This document shows positions 1 to 8,006 of a stretch of DNA of 64,000 bases, in pieces (position 1 is the stretch's first letter; each line of letters starts with the position of its first letter). The notes under the pieces are model-generated. The model did no database searches, was not told the DNA's origin, and saw only the letters and a list, made by a program, of their open reading frames with translations. The translations under genes were made by a program, and so were the position numbers. Origin of the DNA: Mycobacterium sp. MBM (GTDB taxonomy: Bacteria; Actinomycetota; Actinomycetes; Mycobacteriales; Mycobacteriaceae); assembly GCA_021648845.1 (NCBI GenBank), contig JAKJHY010000005.1:186001-250000 (forward strand), written 5' to 3'.

Positions 1-662
1 TGATAACCGCCATGGATGTCCGGTGAGCAGTTACGAGCCAGATCCTCGGCGTACGTCAGCGCGGTGGGCAACAGATCTTCGGGTGCCACAACCTCTTTGA
101 CCAGACCCAGGGCGGCGGCCTCGTCGGCAAGGAAGGTGCGCCCAGACAGCAGCAGATCCGCCGCGGCGCCCCAACCGGCCAACCGAGGCAGGATCCAGGT
201 GATGCCGTACTCGCCGATCAATCCGCGCCGGGGGAAGGCGGTGGCGAACTTGGCACCGTCCGCCGCGAACCGCACATCACACATCAGCGCGTGGGTCAGT
301 CCGATGCCGACGCAGGCGCCGTTGATGGCGGCGATCACCGGTTTGCGCAGCATGGTGAGAAAGTGCGGATGCCGTTCCCCGACGATCTTGCTGACATCGG
401 TGTCCCCGCTGATCGATGCGCCGAGATCCTGCATGTCCCCCATGTACGCGCCGGCGCAGAACCCCCTGCCGGTGCCGGTCAGCACGATGACCCGCACCGC
501 TTCGTCGGCCTCGGCGCCATCAAACGCGGCGTAGACCCCGCGCGAGATGTCCGCTCCCCAGGAGTTCAGCCGCTCCGGGCGATTGAGGGTGATGACGGCG
601 ACACCAGCCGCGGTGACCTCGTAGAGCACCGCGTCTGTCTGCATGCTGTCGGCGACGGTCAC
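1..662 (-). CDS. Crotonase-fold protein (enoyl-CoA hydratase/isomerase family), 3' end outside window
   Basis: The reading frame runs leftwards off the window, leaving 220 residues. A GTG start at 662 is chosen because GGGAGG lies about 10 nt upstream; an in-frame ATG at 644 is the alternative. Crotonase landmarks are visible: ITLNRPERLN near the N-terminus, the oxyanion loop FCAGAYMGDM, and KPVIAAINGACVGIG. In the loop where hydratases carry the first catalytic Glu (GGGxEL) this protein reads GIGLTHAL, and no Glu occupies the second position (FATAFP), so simple hydration of a 2-enoyl-CoA is doubtful; isomerase or another crotonase chemistry is possible. A copy of the 19-nt motif found at other promoters here lies 30 bp upstream (692-710). 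Upstream of that, up to 917, nothing coding is seen. Confidence 0.85.
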   Translation of the reverse strand, partial: MTVADSMQTDAVLYEVTAAGVAVITLNRPERLNSWGADISRGVYAAFDGAEADEAVRVIVLTGTGRGFCAGAYMGDMQDLGASISGDTDVSKIVGERHPHFLTMLRKPVIAAINGACVGIGLTHALMCDVRFAADGAKFATAFPRRGLIGEYGITWILPRLAGWGAAADLLLSGRTFLADEAAALGLVKEVVAPEDLLPTALTYAEDLARNCSPDIHGGY

Positions 663-691
663 AGGTCGGCCACCTCCCGCGTGGGCATTCT

Positions 692-710
692 TACTGTATA
701 CCTATCGGTA
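692..710. promoter_or_regulatory. Putative operator, 19-nt motif copy 1
   Basis: TACTGTATACCTATCGGTA fits the window consensus TACYRTATNNNTNNCRGTA, an imperfect inverted repeat. It sits 30 bp upstream of the GTG start at 662. Other copies are at 1732, 5555 and 12098. The binding protein is unknown; the TetR at 1867 is the leading candidate by proximity. Confidence 0.5.
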
Positions 711-917
711 GTGCATTCTGCAAGCATCCGGATGGGCTTCCACCAGCGAAAACCCGCGACGATCGGAGGAAGTCGCTTCCGCCGCCGACGTTGATGTTTG
801 CGCCCGCCGGATCAGAGTTGCGCCGCGATGCGAGAAAGGCCGCGGTGGCCGCACCGGCGCACCCGAGATCCATTGCCGGCTAACTCAATTACCGGGCCGC
901 AGGACCGCTGCGCCGCG

Positions 918-1679
918 TCAGCTACCCGTCCAGTTCGGCGCACGCTTCTCGGCGAACGCCGTCGCACCCTCGATGGCATCCTTGGATGCAAATACCGGGG
1001 TGAGGAGTTCGTTTTGCTTCTGCCACATCTCGGACTGGCTCCACTCGGCCGACTTGACGATGACTTCCTTGGTCGCCGCGACTGCCAGCGGGCCGTTCGC
1101 GGTGATCTTGTCGGCCAGTTCCAGCGCGCCGGCGAGCGCCTCGCCCGGCTCGGTCAGCTTGTTGACCAAGCCCCACTCCACGGCCTCCTCGGCGGTGAAA
1201 TGCTCACCGGTGAGTGCCAATTCGACGGCCTTCTGATACGGGATCCGGTGTGGCAGCCGCAGCAATGCGCCGGCGGCGGCGACCAGCCCACGCTTCACCT
1301 CCGGGATACCGAACGTGGCCGTTCGCGATGCCACGATGAGATCGGTGGCCAGCACCAACTCGGTACCGCCGGCGAGCGCGTAGCCCTCGACGGCGGCGAT
1401 GACCGGCTTGCGGGGCGGGCGTTGAGTGAAGCCCATGCCACGCCCCTCGACATGGGGGATCTGGCCGGATGCGAAGGCCTTCAGATCCATGCCGGCGCTG
1501 AAGTTCCCACCGGCACCGGTGAGGACCGCCACCGACAGCTCTGGGCTGTCATCGAGCTCGTCCATCGCGGCGGCGAGACCTTGCGCCACTGGCAAATTGA
1601 ACGCATTGCGCACCTCGGGCCGGTTGATCGTGATAACCAGGGTGCGGCCCCGGCGCTCGGTCAGAATTTCGTCGGCCAT
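918..1679 (-). CDS. Enoyl-CoA hydratase (crotonase family)
   Basis: This is a 253-residue crotonase. The ATG at 1679 (MADEILTERRG) is preferred over the upstream ATG at 1694 because GAGGAC lies just before it. Both catalytic-type glutamates are present: GYALAGGTELVL carries the first and FGIPEVKRG the second. The oxyanion loop reads NFSAGMDLKAF, and the protein ends in the common EKRAPNW tail. Of the six crotonases here it is the only one with a complete hydratase-like pair, so it is the best candidate for true 2-enoyl-CoA hydration. It is transcribed away from the TetR gene at 1867, and the 1732-1750 operator candidate lies between them. Confidence 0.9.
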   Translation of the reverse strand: MADEILTERRGRTLVITINRPEVRNAFNLPVAQGLAAAMDELDDSPELSVAVLTGAGGNFSAGMDLKAFASGQIPHVEGRGMGFTQRPPRKPVIAAVEGYALAGGTELVLATDLIVASRTATFGIPEVKRGLVAAAGALLRLPHRIPYQKAVELALTGEHFTAEEAVEWGLVNKLTEPGEALAGALELADKITANGPLAVAATKEVIVKSAEWSQSEMWQKQNELLTPVFASKDAIEGATAFAEKRAPNWTGS

Positions 1680-1731
1680 TCTCGGTCCTCGCATTCGGCT
1701 GACATGAAGCGGATCGGTTCACGGAAGATAT

Positions 1732-1750
1732 TACTATATGCATTACAGTA
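1732..1750. promoter_or_regulatory. Putative operator, 19-nt motif copy 2
   Basis: TACTATATGCATTACAGTA is an inverted repeat with 7-bp arms (one mismatch) and a 5-bp spacer. It lies between the divergent crotonase (start 1679) and the TetR gene (start 1867), the usual place for a TetR protein to repress itself and a neighbour. It fits the same consensus as the copies at 692, 5555 and 12098. Confidence 0.55.
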
Positions 1751-1866
1751 TCCTGGCGAGAGCGCCGTATCACGCGCCCGAGAATGTGCGTATCATCCCC
1801 GACGGTATGGCTACCGGTAAGCTTGTCGGTTCACTTTCCGAGCCCGGAAAGCGAACTGCAGCATCG

Positions 1867-2637
1867 ATGGTGAAAGAGGTGCCCGCCGTGGCAAAGCAAC
1901 CGGTTGCCGAGAAACGACAGCGCCGCGAGCGCGGATCGATCAATCCCGACGACATCATCAAGGGCGCCTTCGAGCTCGCCGAGCAGGTCGGCATCGACAA
2001 CCTCAGCATGCCACTGCTGGGCAAGCACCTCGGTGTCGGAGTAACCAGCATCTACTGGTATTTCCGCAAGAAGGACGACCTGCTCAACGCGATGACCGAT
2101 CGCGCACTCAGCGAGTACGTGTTCGCCACCCCCTACGTCGAGGCCAAGGACTGGCGCGAGACACTGCGCAACCACGCCCACACCATGCGAAAGACTTTCA
2201 CCGGCAACCCGATTCTGTGCGATCTGATCCTCATTCGCGGCGCGTTGAGCCCGCGCGCCGCGAAAGTCGGTGTGCTGGAAATGGAAAAGGCGATCTCCGG
2301 ACTCGTCGAGGCCGGATTGAGCGCCGCGGACGCCTTCGACACGTACTCCGCTGTCACCCTGCATGTTCGCGGTTCGGTGGTGCTGCAGCGCCTCGCCGAG
2401 AAGAACACCACCGAAGAGGGTCCCGGCGCCTACGATCAAACCCTGGTCATCGACCCGGAGGTGGCTCCGCTGCTCGCGCAGGTGACCAGCGAGGGCCACA
2501 GCTTGGGCGCCTCCGATGAGAACAACTTCGAGTTCGGCTTGGACTGCATCCTGGAACACGCGAGCCGCCGGCTCGAATCAGGCGCCAAGAAGGGAAAGAC
2601 CCCGGCCCCGAAGGGCCGGGGCAAGTCCGCCGGGTAG
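1867..2637 (+). CDS. TetR-family transcriptional regulator
   Basis: This is a 256-residue one-component repressor. The helix-turn-helix is the segment LSMPLLGKHLGVGVTSIYWYF followed by RKKDDLLNAM. The ligand-binding half is long and ends in a lysine- and proline-rich tail (KKGKTPAPKGRGKSAG). The frame is open from 1738, but the leader is not protein-like. ATG 1867 is used here; GTG 1888, preceded by AGAGGTG, is equally possible. The YWYF turn and long C-terminal domain resemble the branch of TetR proteins with a TetR_C_1-type domain. The gene is divergent from a crotonase and convergent, almost stop to stop, with a thiolase. It probably binds the 1732-1750 repeat and perhaps the three similar sites; its ligand is likely an acyl-CoA, which is inference. 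Confidence 0.88.
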   Translation: MVKEVPAVAKQPVAEKRQRRERGSINPDDIIKGAFELAEQVGIDNLSMPLLGKHLGVGVTSIYWYFRKKDDLLNAMTDRALSEYVFATPYVEAKDWRETLRNHAHTMRKTFTGNPILCDLILIRGALSPRAAKVGVLEMEKAISGLVEAGLSAADAFDTYSAVTLHVRGSVVLQRLAEKNTTEEGPGAYDQTLVIDPEVAPLLAQVTSEGHSLGASDENNFEFGLDCILEHASRRLESGAKKGKTPAPKGRGKSAG

Positions 2638-2638
2638 C

Positions 2639-3814
2639 TCAGACCTCGATGACCAGTCCGCCGCCCTGACCACCGCCGGCGCACATCGCCGCCACGCCGA
2701 TACCGCCGCCGCGGCGCTGCAGTTCGTAGATCAGCGTCGTGACCATCCGCGCGCCCGAGGCCGCGATCGGATGGCCGAGGCTGCAACCGCTCCCGGAGAA
2801 GTTCACCAACTCCTCGTCGATCCCGTATTCGCGCACCGCCGCGAGCGGCACCGACGCGAAGGCCTCGTTGATCTCCCACAGCGTCACATCGGAGGGCTTG
2901 AGTCCGGCGCGGTCCAGGACCTTGCCGATCACCTTGACGCCGCCGAGTCCGGTGTCCTTGGCGGGCACGCCGACCGAACCCCAGGCGCGCACCCTGGCCA
3001 GCACATCGAGTTTCTCCGCGGCGGCATAGTCGTCGGCGACCAACGCGACGGCAGCGGCGGCGTCATTGGTGCCACTGCTATTGCCGGCCGTGATGGAGAA
3101 CCCTTCGATCTCCGGGTGCAGAACCTTGAGTCCTGCGAGCTTCTCGGCGGTGGTATCCCGGCGCGGATGCTCGTCGACGCTGAATTCGGTGACCGAGCCG
3201 TCCGCCTGGGTGACCTTGAGCGGCACGATCTCGTCGGCGAACTTGCCCGCATCCTGAGCGGCGACAGCGCGCTGATGGGAGCGCGCCGCCCAGGCGTCCA
3301 GTTCCTCGCGGGTCAGGCCGTACGTCTGCGCGGTGTTCCATCCGACCGTGATCGACATATCGCGCGACGGCGCATCCGGGGCCTCCGGGTGGATGGGCGG
3401 CAGCCAACGCTCTTCGAATTTGAGTTCCGGGCCGGGAATGCGCTGGTTCATCAGCGGCGTCATCGACAGCGACTGCACGCCGCCGGCGAGCAGCGAGCGC
3501 TCCATCCCCGAGCCGATTTGGGCCGCGGCATTACCGATCGCGGTCAGACTTCCGGCGCAGTGCCGGTTCACCGCCTGACCGGGCACATTCTCCAACCCGG
3601 ACACCAGCGCGACATAGCGCGCGAGGTCGCCGCCGCCATAGTGCGATTCCGCGACGATGATGTCGTCGATGGCCGAGGGATCGACGCCGGCGCGCCGGAC
3701 CACCTCTGGCAGGACGGCGCCAAGCAGCGCCTCCGGGGGTGTGTTGACGAGCGTCCCCTTGAAGGACCGGCCGATGGCGGTGCGAGCGGCACCGACGATA
3801 ACGGGTGAGGGCAT
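2639..3814 (-). CDS. Thiolase (acetyl-CoA acyltransferase family)
   Basis: This 391-residue thiolase should cleave a 3-ketoacyl-CoA with CoA, or run the reverse condensation. All catalytic parts are visible: nucleophile Cys86 in VNRHCAGSL, the NEAF motif, His348 in GHPIAASGAR and the acid/base Cys378 in MCAGGGQGGG. AAGGCGGAAG precedes the ATG at 3814. It follows the crotonase at 3887-4756 by 72 nt on the same strand, so it is probably the third gene of a GntR-crotonase-thiolase operon. Its stop lies next to the convergent TetR stop. Confidence 0.93.
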   Translation of the reverse strand: MPSPVIVGAARTAIGRSFKGTLVNTPPEALLGAVLPEVVRRAGVDPSAIDDIIVAESHYGGGDLARYVALVSGLENVPGQAVNRHCAGSLTAIGNAAAQIGSGMERSLLAGGVQSLSMTPLMNQRIPGPELKFEERWLPPIHPEAPDAPSRDMSITVGWNTAQTYGLTREELDAWAARSHQRAVAAQDAGKFADEIVPLKVTQADGSVTEFSVDEHPRRDTTAEKLAGLKVLHPEIEGFSITAGNSSGTNDAAAAVALVADDYAAAEKLDVLARVRAWGSVGVPAKDTGLGGVKVIGKVLDRAGLKPSDVTLWEINEAFASVPLAAVREYGIDEELVNFSGSGCSLGHPIAASGARMVTTLIYELQRRGGGIGVAAMCAGGGQGGGLVIEV

Positions 3815-3886
3815 TCTTCCGCCTTTACGATATCCAGTAACTCTGTAAACGTAGCATCCACTGTAGGCGCTCCGCTGTGCGGTTGG

Positions 3887-4756
3887 CTACTGCGGTTCCG
3901 GCACGTGGAAATGCTCGTCACACAGCCGGAACGCCTCCTTCGTTCCGTACCGGGCGCGTGTCTTGACGAAGTTGAGCTCCCCCGGCGAGAACTGCAGGTT
4001 GGTGCCATAGGCGTGGAACAGGTAGCTGGCCACCTCTTCACCCTGGTACGCCTGGCTCTGCTCGACCCACCGGAAGGCCTCCTTGGCGATGACGACGCCG
4101 TCGGCGGGCATCTTCGCCGCCTTCTGCGCCCAATACCGCGCCCGCGCCGCGACCATGTCGGGAGCGCAGGTGTCGGTGAAGACCCCGAGGTGCTCGAGCG
4201 CGCCGGCTTCGATGATGTCGCCGGTGAGCAGCATCCGGCGCGCCAGCACCGGACCCAGCCGGTGGAAGAACATGTGCAGACTGCCCAGCGCCGGCCCCAG
4301 GAAACGAGTCGCGGGCATCCCGATCTTGGTATCGCGGGCAATCACCGAGATATCGGTCATCAGCGCCATCTCGAAACCGCCGCCGAGGGCGTAGCCACTG
4401 ATCTCGCCCACGGTCACCTTCGGGAAACCAAGAAAGTTGTGGTAGAAGTCAAACGACTTGCGGTCCAACGCGAGTCGGCGGCGCTGGCTCGGCCGGGCCC
4501 TCTTCTCGGCGTTCTCCCTGCCCTCGCCATACCAGCCGTAGGCGTTGTTCATATCCGCACCTGTGCTGAACACGCCCTCGGCACCGCGTAACAACACGAC
4601 AGTGATGTCGTCGTCGGCGGCGACCGTATCGAGGTGCCGCGCAATCTCATCGCGCATGGCCGCGTCATAGGCGTTGCGCTGCTCGGGGTTGTTGAAGGTG
4701 ATGGTGGCGATGCGGCGATCCGCGTCGACCTCGAAGAGCACCCGGTCATCCGTCAT
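3887..4756 (-). CDS. Crotonase-fold protein (enoyl-CoA hydratase/isomerase family)
   Basis: This is a 289-residue crotonase, longer than average. The oxyanion loop is FSTGADMNNAYGWYG. The first Glu is kept (GYALGGGFEMAL), but the second catalytic position reads IGMPATRF, with Ala in place of Glu, so hydratase activity is uncertain. The start codon lies inside the 3' end of the GntR gene (11-nt overlap), which implies translational coupling. The C-terminal 60 residues (AYQGEEVASYLFHAYG onward) go beyond the ordinary crotonase tail and may cover the active site. Confidence 0.88.
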   Translation of the reverse strand: MTDDRVLFEVDADRRIATITFNNPEQRNAYDAAMRDEIARHLDTVAADDDITVVLLRGAEGVFSTGADMNNAYGWYGEGRENAEKRARPSQRRRLALDRKSFDFYHNFLGFPKVTVGEISGYALGGGFEMALMTDISVIARDTKIGMPATRFLGPALGSLHMFFHRLGPVLARRMLLTGDIIEAGALEHLGVFTDTCAPDMVAARARYWAQKAAKMPADGVVIAKEAFRWVEQSQAYQGEEVASYLFHAYGTNLQFSPGELNFVKTRARYGTKEAFRLCDEHFHVPEPQ

Positions 4757-5507
4757 GCGAAATCAGCCTCGCTTCAATCGTTTTGTCGCGTCCAGCACCC
4801 AAGGTGGTCCGCCGGGCCGCGGTGAGATGATCGGCTGCCAGCTTGGTGGCGCGGGCGACGTTGCCGTCGATGATCGCGTTGAGCAGACGCTGATGGTCCC
4901 CGAGCGCGGCACGCATCGTTCCCTCGTGCATATCGTCGCCCCACACCTCGGACTCATGAGCGGACCAGATGAGCTCCAGCGAACCGATCAACAAGATCAT
5001 CGGCTCGTTACCGCAGCGCGCCACCAGCACCTCGTGAAAGCGACGAGCGTTTCGCACATACCGCGACGCGTCGCCGAACTGCGTCACCTGGTTCTCGATC
5101 TCGGCCCGCAAATGCGGCACCACTTCGGTTCCCCGGTCTTCGCGGGACGCGCACATGCCGGCACAGATCGGTTCCAGATGCAGCAGCGCCCCGCTGACAT
5201 CGGCCGGCGTCGCGGCACGGGTCTGCAGCACCATGCCGATCATGTGGGCCGTGCGCTCCGGCGACGGCAACTGAACCACCGCCCCGCCCATATTCCCGCG
5301 ACGCACCGAGATGAGACCGTCGGTTTCCAGCAGGTGGATCGCCTCGCGAAGCGCCGGCGGCCCGACGCCGAACTCCCGGAAGAGGCTCTCCTGGGTGGGC
5401 AGAATGTCACCGGCGCGCAGCCGCCCGGACAAGATGTCATCGCGCAGTTTGGCCGCCACGATCTCGGCAACCCGTGGCTGCCGGATGCGCAGGGCGCGTC
5501 CTTCCAT
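4746..5507 (-). CDS. GntR-family regulator with FCD-type (FadR) C-terminal domain
   Basis: This is a 253-residue regulator. ATG 5507 has AAGGAAAGG just upstream; the frame stays open to 6248 but the upstream part is antisense to a crotonase and is rejected. The winged helix occupies about residues 12-80 (PTQESLFREFGVGPPALREAI, then LISVRRGNMGGAVV). An all-helical FCD-like domain follows with ARRFHEVLVARCGN and DHQRLLNAI, residues typical of the metal/ligand pocket. It overlaps the downstream crotonase by 11 nt. The operator candidate at 5555-5573 lies 48 bp upstream and is shared with the divergent crotonase at 5599. Confidence 0.9.
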   Translation of the reverse strand: MEGRALRIRQPRVAEIVAAKLRDDILSGRLRAGDILPTQESLFREFGVGPPALREAIHLLETDGLISVRRGNMGGAVVQLPSPERTAHMIGMVLQTRAATPADVSGALLHLEPICAGMCASREDRGTEVVPHLRAEIENQVTQFGDASRYVRNARRFHEVLVARCGNEPMILLIGSLELIWSAHESEVWGDDMHEGTMRAALGDHQRLLNAIIDGNVARATKLAADHLTAARRTTLGAGRDKTIEARLISHDG

Positions 5508-5554
5508 CGACGACCTTTCCTTGCTAACTTGTAGAGGATGGTAACCGCATTGCC

Positions 5555-5573
5555 TACCGTATGGGTAACGGTA
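5555..5573. promoter_or_regulatory. Putative operator, 19-nt motif copy 3
   Basis: TACCGTATGGGTAACGGTA has 6-bp perfect inverted arms (TACCGT/ACGGTA). It lies between the GntR gene (start 5507) and the divergent crotonase operon (start 5599). It matches the consensus of the sites at 692, 1732 and 12098, so either the TetR at 1867 or this GntR protein could own the motif. Confidence 0.55.
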
Positions 5574-5598
5574 TAGATTCTGAAAGGCCGGGTCCCAG

Positions 5599-6390
5599 GT
5601 GAGCGACGGTTCGGTGACCACAGCCCGCACCGATGCCGTGCTGCGGATCACACTGGATCGACAGGCCCGTCGAAACGCACTGAACCACAGCATGATCGAC
5701 GACCTGGTGGGCATCCTCACCGCAGCTGCCCGTGATGATTCACTACGCGCCGTCCTGCTGACCGGCGCCGGAGACCACTTCTGTACCGGCGCGGACTGGG
5801 TGTCCAGCAACGCAGGAGAGCGCCCGCGCACCGGCGACCTCGTCCGCCGCATCCCGCACACCGCACACCGGGTGATCGAACTCGTCACCACCATCCACCT
5901 GCCGGTGATCTGCGCGGTGCGCGGCTGGGCCGTCGGACTGGGCTGCAATCTGGCCTTGGCCGCGGATTTCACCGTCGCCGACAGCGGTGCCACCTTCTGG
6001 GAGCCGTTCGTCTCGCGCGGCTTCAGCCCCGACTCCGGTTCCACCTGGCTGCTCCCCCGGCTCGCCGGAGTGGCCAGGGCCAAGCGGATGCTGTTACTCG
6101 GCGAGCAGGTCAGCGGCGCGGACGCCGCCGACTGGGGCCTGATCCACAGTGCGGTATCCGCCGACGAGGTGCAGGATGTCGCGGACGAGTTGGTCGCCGT
6201 GCTGGCCAGTGGACCCACCGTCGCGCTCGGCCTGGCCAAACAGGCCATTTCCTACGGCCAGCACGCGACGCTGGGCCAGTCCATGAACCAGGAGCTGTCC
6301 AACTTGGAACTCTCCTGCCGCACTGCGGATTTCAAGGAAGGGCTGGCAGCGTTCCGGGAACGCCGCAACCCCGACTTCCACGGGCGCTGA
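5599..6390 (+). CDS. Crotonase-fold protein (enoyl-CoA hydratase/isomerase family)
   Basis: This is a 263-residue protein starting at GTG 5599 with GAAAGG about 11 nt upstream. The crotonase fold is clear from ITLDRQARRNALN, FCTGADWVSS and a C-terminal FRERRNPDF. Neither usual glutamate is in place: the first site reads GLGCNLAL (Asn) and the second FWEPFVSRG. It heads a five-gene rightward operon of three crotonases and two AMP-forming ligases with gaps of 31 nt or less. Confidence 0.88.
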   Translation: MSDGSVTTARTDAVLRITLDRQARRNALNHSMIDDLVGILTAAARDDSLRAVLLTGAGDHFCTGADWVSSNAGERPRTGDLVRRIPHTAHRVIELVTTIHLPVICAVRGWAVGLGCNLALAADFTVADSGATFWEPFVSRGFSPDSGSTWLLPRLAGVARAKRMLLLGEQVSGADAADWGLIHSAVSADEVQDVADELVAVLASGPTVALGLAKQAISYGQHATLGQSMNQELSNLELSCRTADFKEGLAAFRERRNPDFHGR

Positions 6391-6400
6391 AAGGTATTTC

Positions 6401-7201
6401 ATGTACGACACGATCAAATACGAGGTCGACGGCCACACGGCCACCATCACCTTGAACCGGCCCGATGCTCTCAATGCGTTATCTCCCGACATGATCACCG
6501 AACTGCGGGCGGCCTACCAGCGGGTCGAGGACGACGACAACGTGTGGCTGATGATCGTCACGGCCACCGGGCGGGCGTTCTGCACGGGTGCCGACGTCAA
6601 GGAGATCCCGGGTGACGGCAAGGTGGTCAACGAGCGCCCGTACCTGTCCAGCTACGAGCAGTGGGAGGCCCCGCAGGAGGGCACCCCGCCGTTTCGGACG
6701 ATGACCAAACCCGTCATCGTCGCGGTGAACGGAATCTGTTGCGGTGCAGGACTGGACTGGGTGACCACCGGCGATATCGTCATCGCGTCCGACAAGGCGA
6801 CCTTCTTCGACCCGCATGTCAGCATCGGCCTGGTCGCCGCGCGGGAAATGGTCCGCCTGGCCAAGGCGCTGCCCCGATCGGTGGCGCTGCGGATGGCGCT
6901 GATGGGTAAGCATGAACGCATGTCGGTGCAGCGCGCGTACGAACTCGGGTTGATCACGGAGATCGTGGAACATTCCCAGCTGCTGCAGCGCGCGCACGAG
7001 ATCGCAGACACGGTCAATCTCAATGCGCCGCTGGCGGTGCGGGGTACCCGCCTCGCCATCCACAAGACGCTGGATCTGCCGTTACACGAGGGCGAGATAC
7101 TGGCCGAGGCGTTTCGGGAACGGGTCACCCGGACCGAGGATGCGCTCGAGGGGCCACGCGCATTCGTGGAGAAACGCGCACCCAACTGGCAGGCGCGGTG
7201 A
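6401..7201 (+). CDS. Crotonase-fold protein (enoyl-CoA hydratase/isomerase family)
   Basis: This is a 266-residue crotonase 10 nt downstream of the previous one, with AAAGG before the ATG. Markers are ITLNRPDALNAL, FCTGADVKEIPG and EKRAPNWQAR. The first catalytic position reads GAGLDWVT (Asp for Glu) and the second FFDPHVSIG. It is closely related to the next gene: both share ATFFDxHVSxGLV and LRMALMG, which points to tandem duplication. Its chemistry cannot be fixed from sequence alone. Confidence 0.88.
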   Translation: MYDTIKYEVDGHTATITLNRPDALNALSPDMITELRAAYQRVEDDDNVWLMIVTATGRAFCTGADVKEIPGDGKVVNERPYLSSYEQWEAPQEGTPPFRTMTKPVIVAVNGICCGAGLDWVTTGDIVIASDKATFFDPHVSIGLVAAREMVRLAKALPRSVALRMALMGKHERMSVQRAYELGLITEIVEHSQLLQRAHEIADTVNLNAPLAVRGTRLAIHKTLDLPLHEGEILAEAFRERVTRTEDALEGPRAFVEKRAPNWQAR

Positions 7202-7232
7202 TGACCGCTTGCGCGAAGATCGGACGACACTA

Positions 7233-8006
7233 GTGGACACCATTCTGCTCGACCTCGACCACGAGACCCACGTGGCGACCTTGACGCTGAACCGCCCGGA
7301 CTCGCTGAACTCGTTCAACCGCGCCATGTGTCACGAGATGCGCGACGCCTGGCACACCATCAAGGATGACGAGACCATTCATGCGGTGGTGTTGCGCGCC
7401 GCCGGGGACCGCGCCTTCAGCGCGGGACTCGATGTGAAATCGCGCTACCGACAACCCCAGATCGTCTGGAACCACGAGGATCCGGGCGAGCTGCTCAGCC
7501 CCAAGTGGCAGAAGATGTGGAAGCCGGTGGTCTGCGCGGTGCAGGGCATGTGCACCGCGGGTGCGCTCTATTTCGTCAACGAGTCCGATGTGGTGATCTG
7601 CTCGCAGGAGGCCACCTTCTTCGACTCCCACGTCAGCGCCGGTCTGGTGTCGGCACTCGAGCCGATCGGGCTGATGCGCCGGATCGGCCTGGGCGACACC
7701 CTGCGGATGGCGTTGATGGGCAACGACGAACGGGTGAGCGCCGAGACCGCCCTTCGGATCGGGCTGGTCACCGAAGTGGTGCCCCGAGACGTGTTGTGGA
7801 GCCGGGCCGAAGAGATCGCCACCGCTATCGCCGCCAAACCGCCGACCGCCACCCAGGGCACCGTCAAGGCCATCTGGGAGTCACTGGACAAGCCGTACCG
7901 GGCTGCCATGGACCACGGGCTGATCTACACCAGGCTGGGCAACCCGATCGCCAACACCGAGCTCGCCGCACGACCGATCGCCAAGACCGCCCCACGGATC
8001 CGTTGA
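7233..8006 (+). CDS. Crotonase-fold protein (enoyl-CoA hydratase/isomerase family)
   Basis: This is a 257-residue crotonase. GTG 7233 (VDTILLDLDHE) aligns with the N-termini of its paralogues; TTG 7209 is an alternative and the frame is open further upstream inside the preceding gene. It shares ATFFDSHVSAG and LRMALMGNDERVS with the upstream gene, so the two look like a tandem duplicate pair. Its Glu-1 position lies in TAGALYFVNE and the second in FFDSHV, so it lacks the canonical hydratase pair. Its TGA overlaps the ATG of the ligase that follows (TGATG). Confidence 0.85.
   Translation: MDTILLDLDHETHVATLTLNRPDSLNSFNRAMCHEMRDAWHTIKDDETIHAVVLRAAGDRAFSAGLDVKSRYRQPQIVWNHEDPGELLSPKWQKMWKPVVCAVQGMCTAGALYFVNESDVVICSQEATFFDSHVSAGLVSALEPIGLMRRIGLGDTLRMALMGNDERVSAETALRIGLVTEVVPRDVLWSRAEEIATAIAAKPPTATQGTVKAIWESLDKPYRAAMDHGLIYTRLGNPIANTELAARPIAKTAPRIR

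Noticed and set aside
2516..3808. 430-codon plus-strand frame opposite the thiolase
   Set aside because: Shadow of the thiolase; no protein motif and Arg/Gly-rich translation.
3815..3886. Further copy of the 19-nt operator upstream of the thiolase
   Set aside because: TACTGG and TACAGT fragments occur but no 19-nt arrangement fits the consensus, and the gene is probably within an operon.
5508..6248. N-terminal extension of the GntR frame (open to 6248)
   Set aside because: It is antisense to a clear crotonase gene and crosses the promoter; the GntR start at 5507 has its own ribosome binding site.
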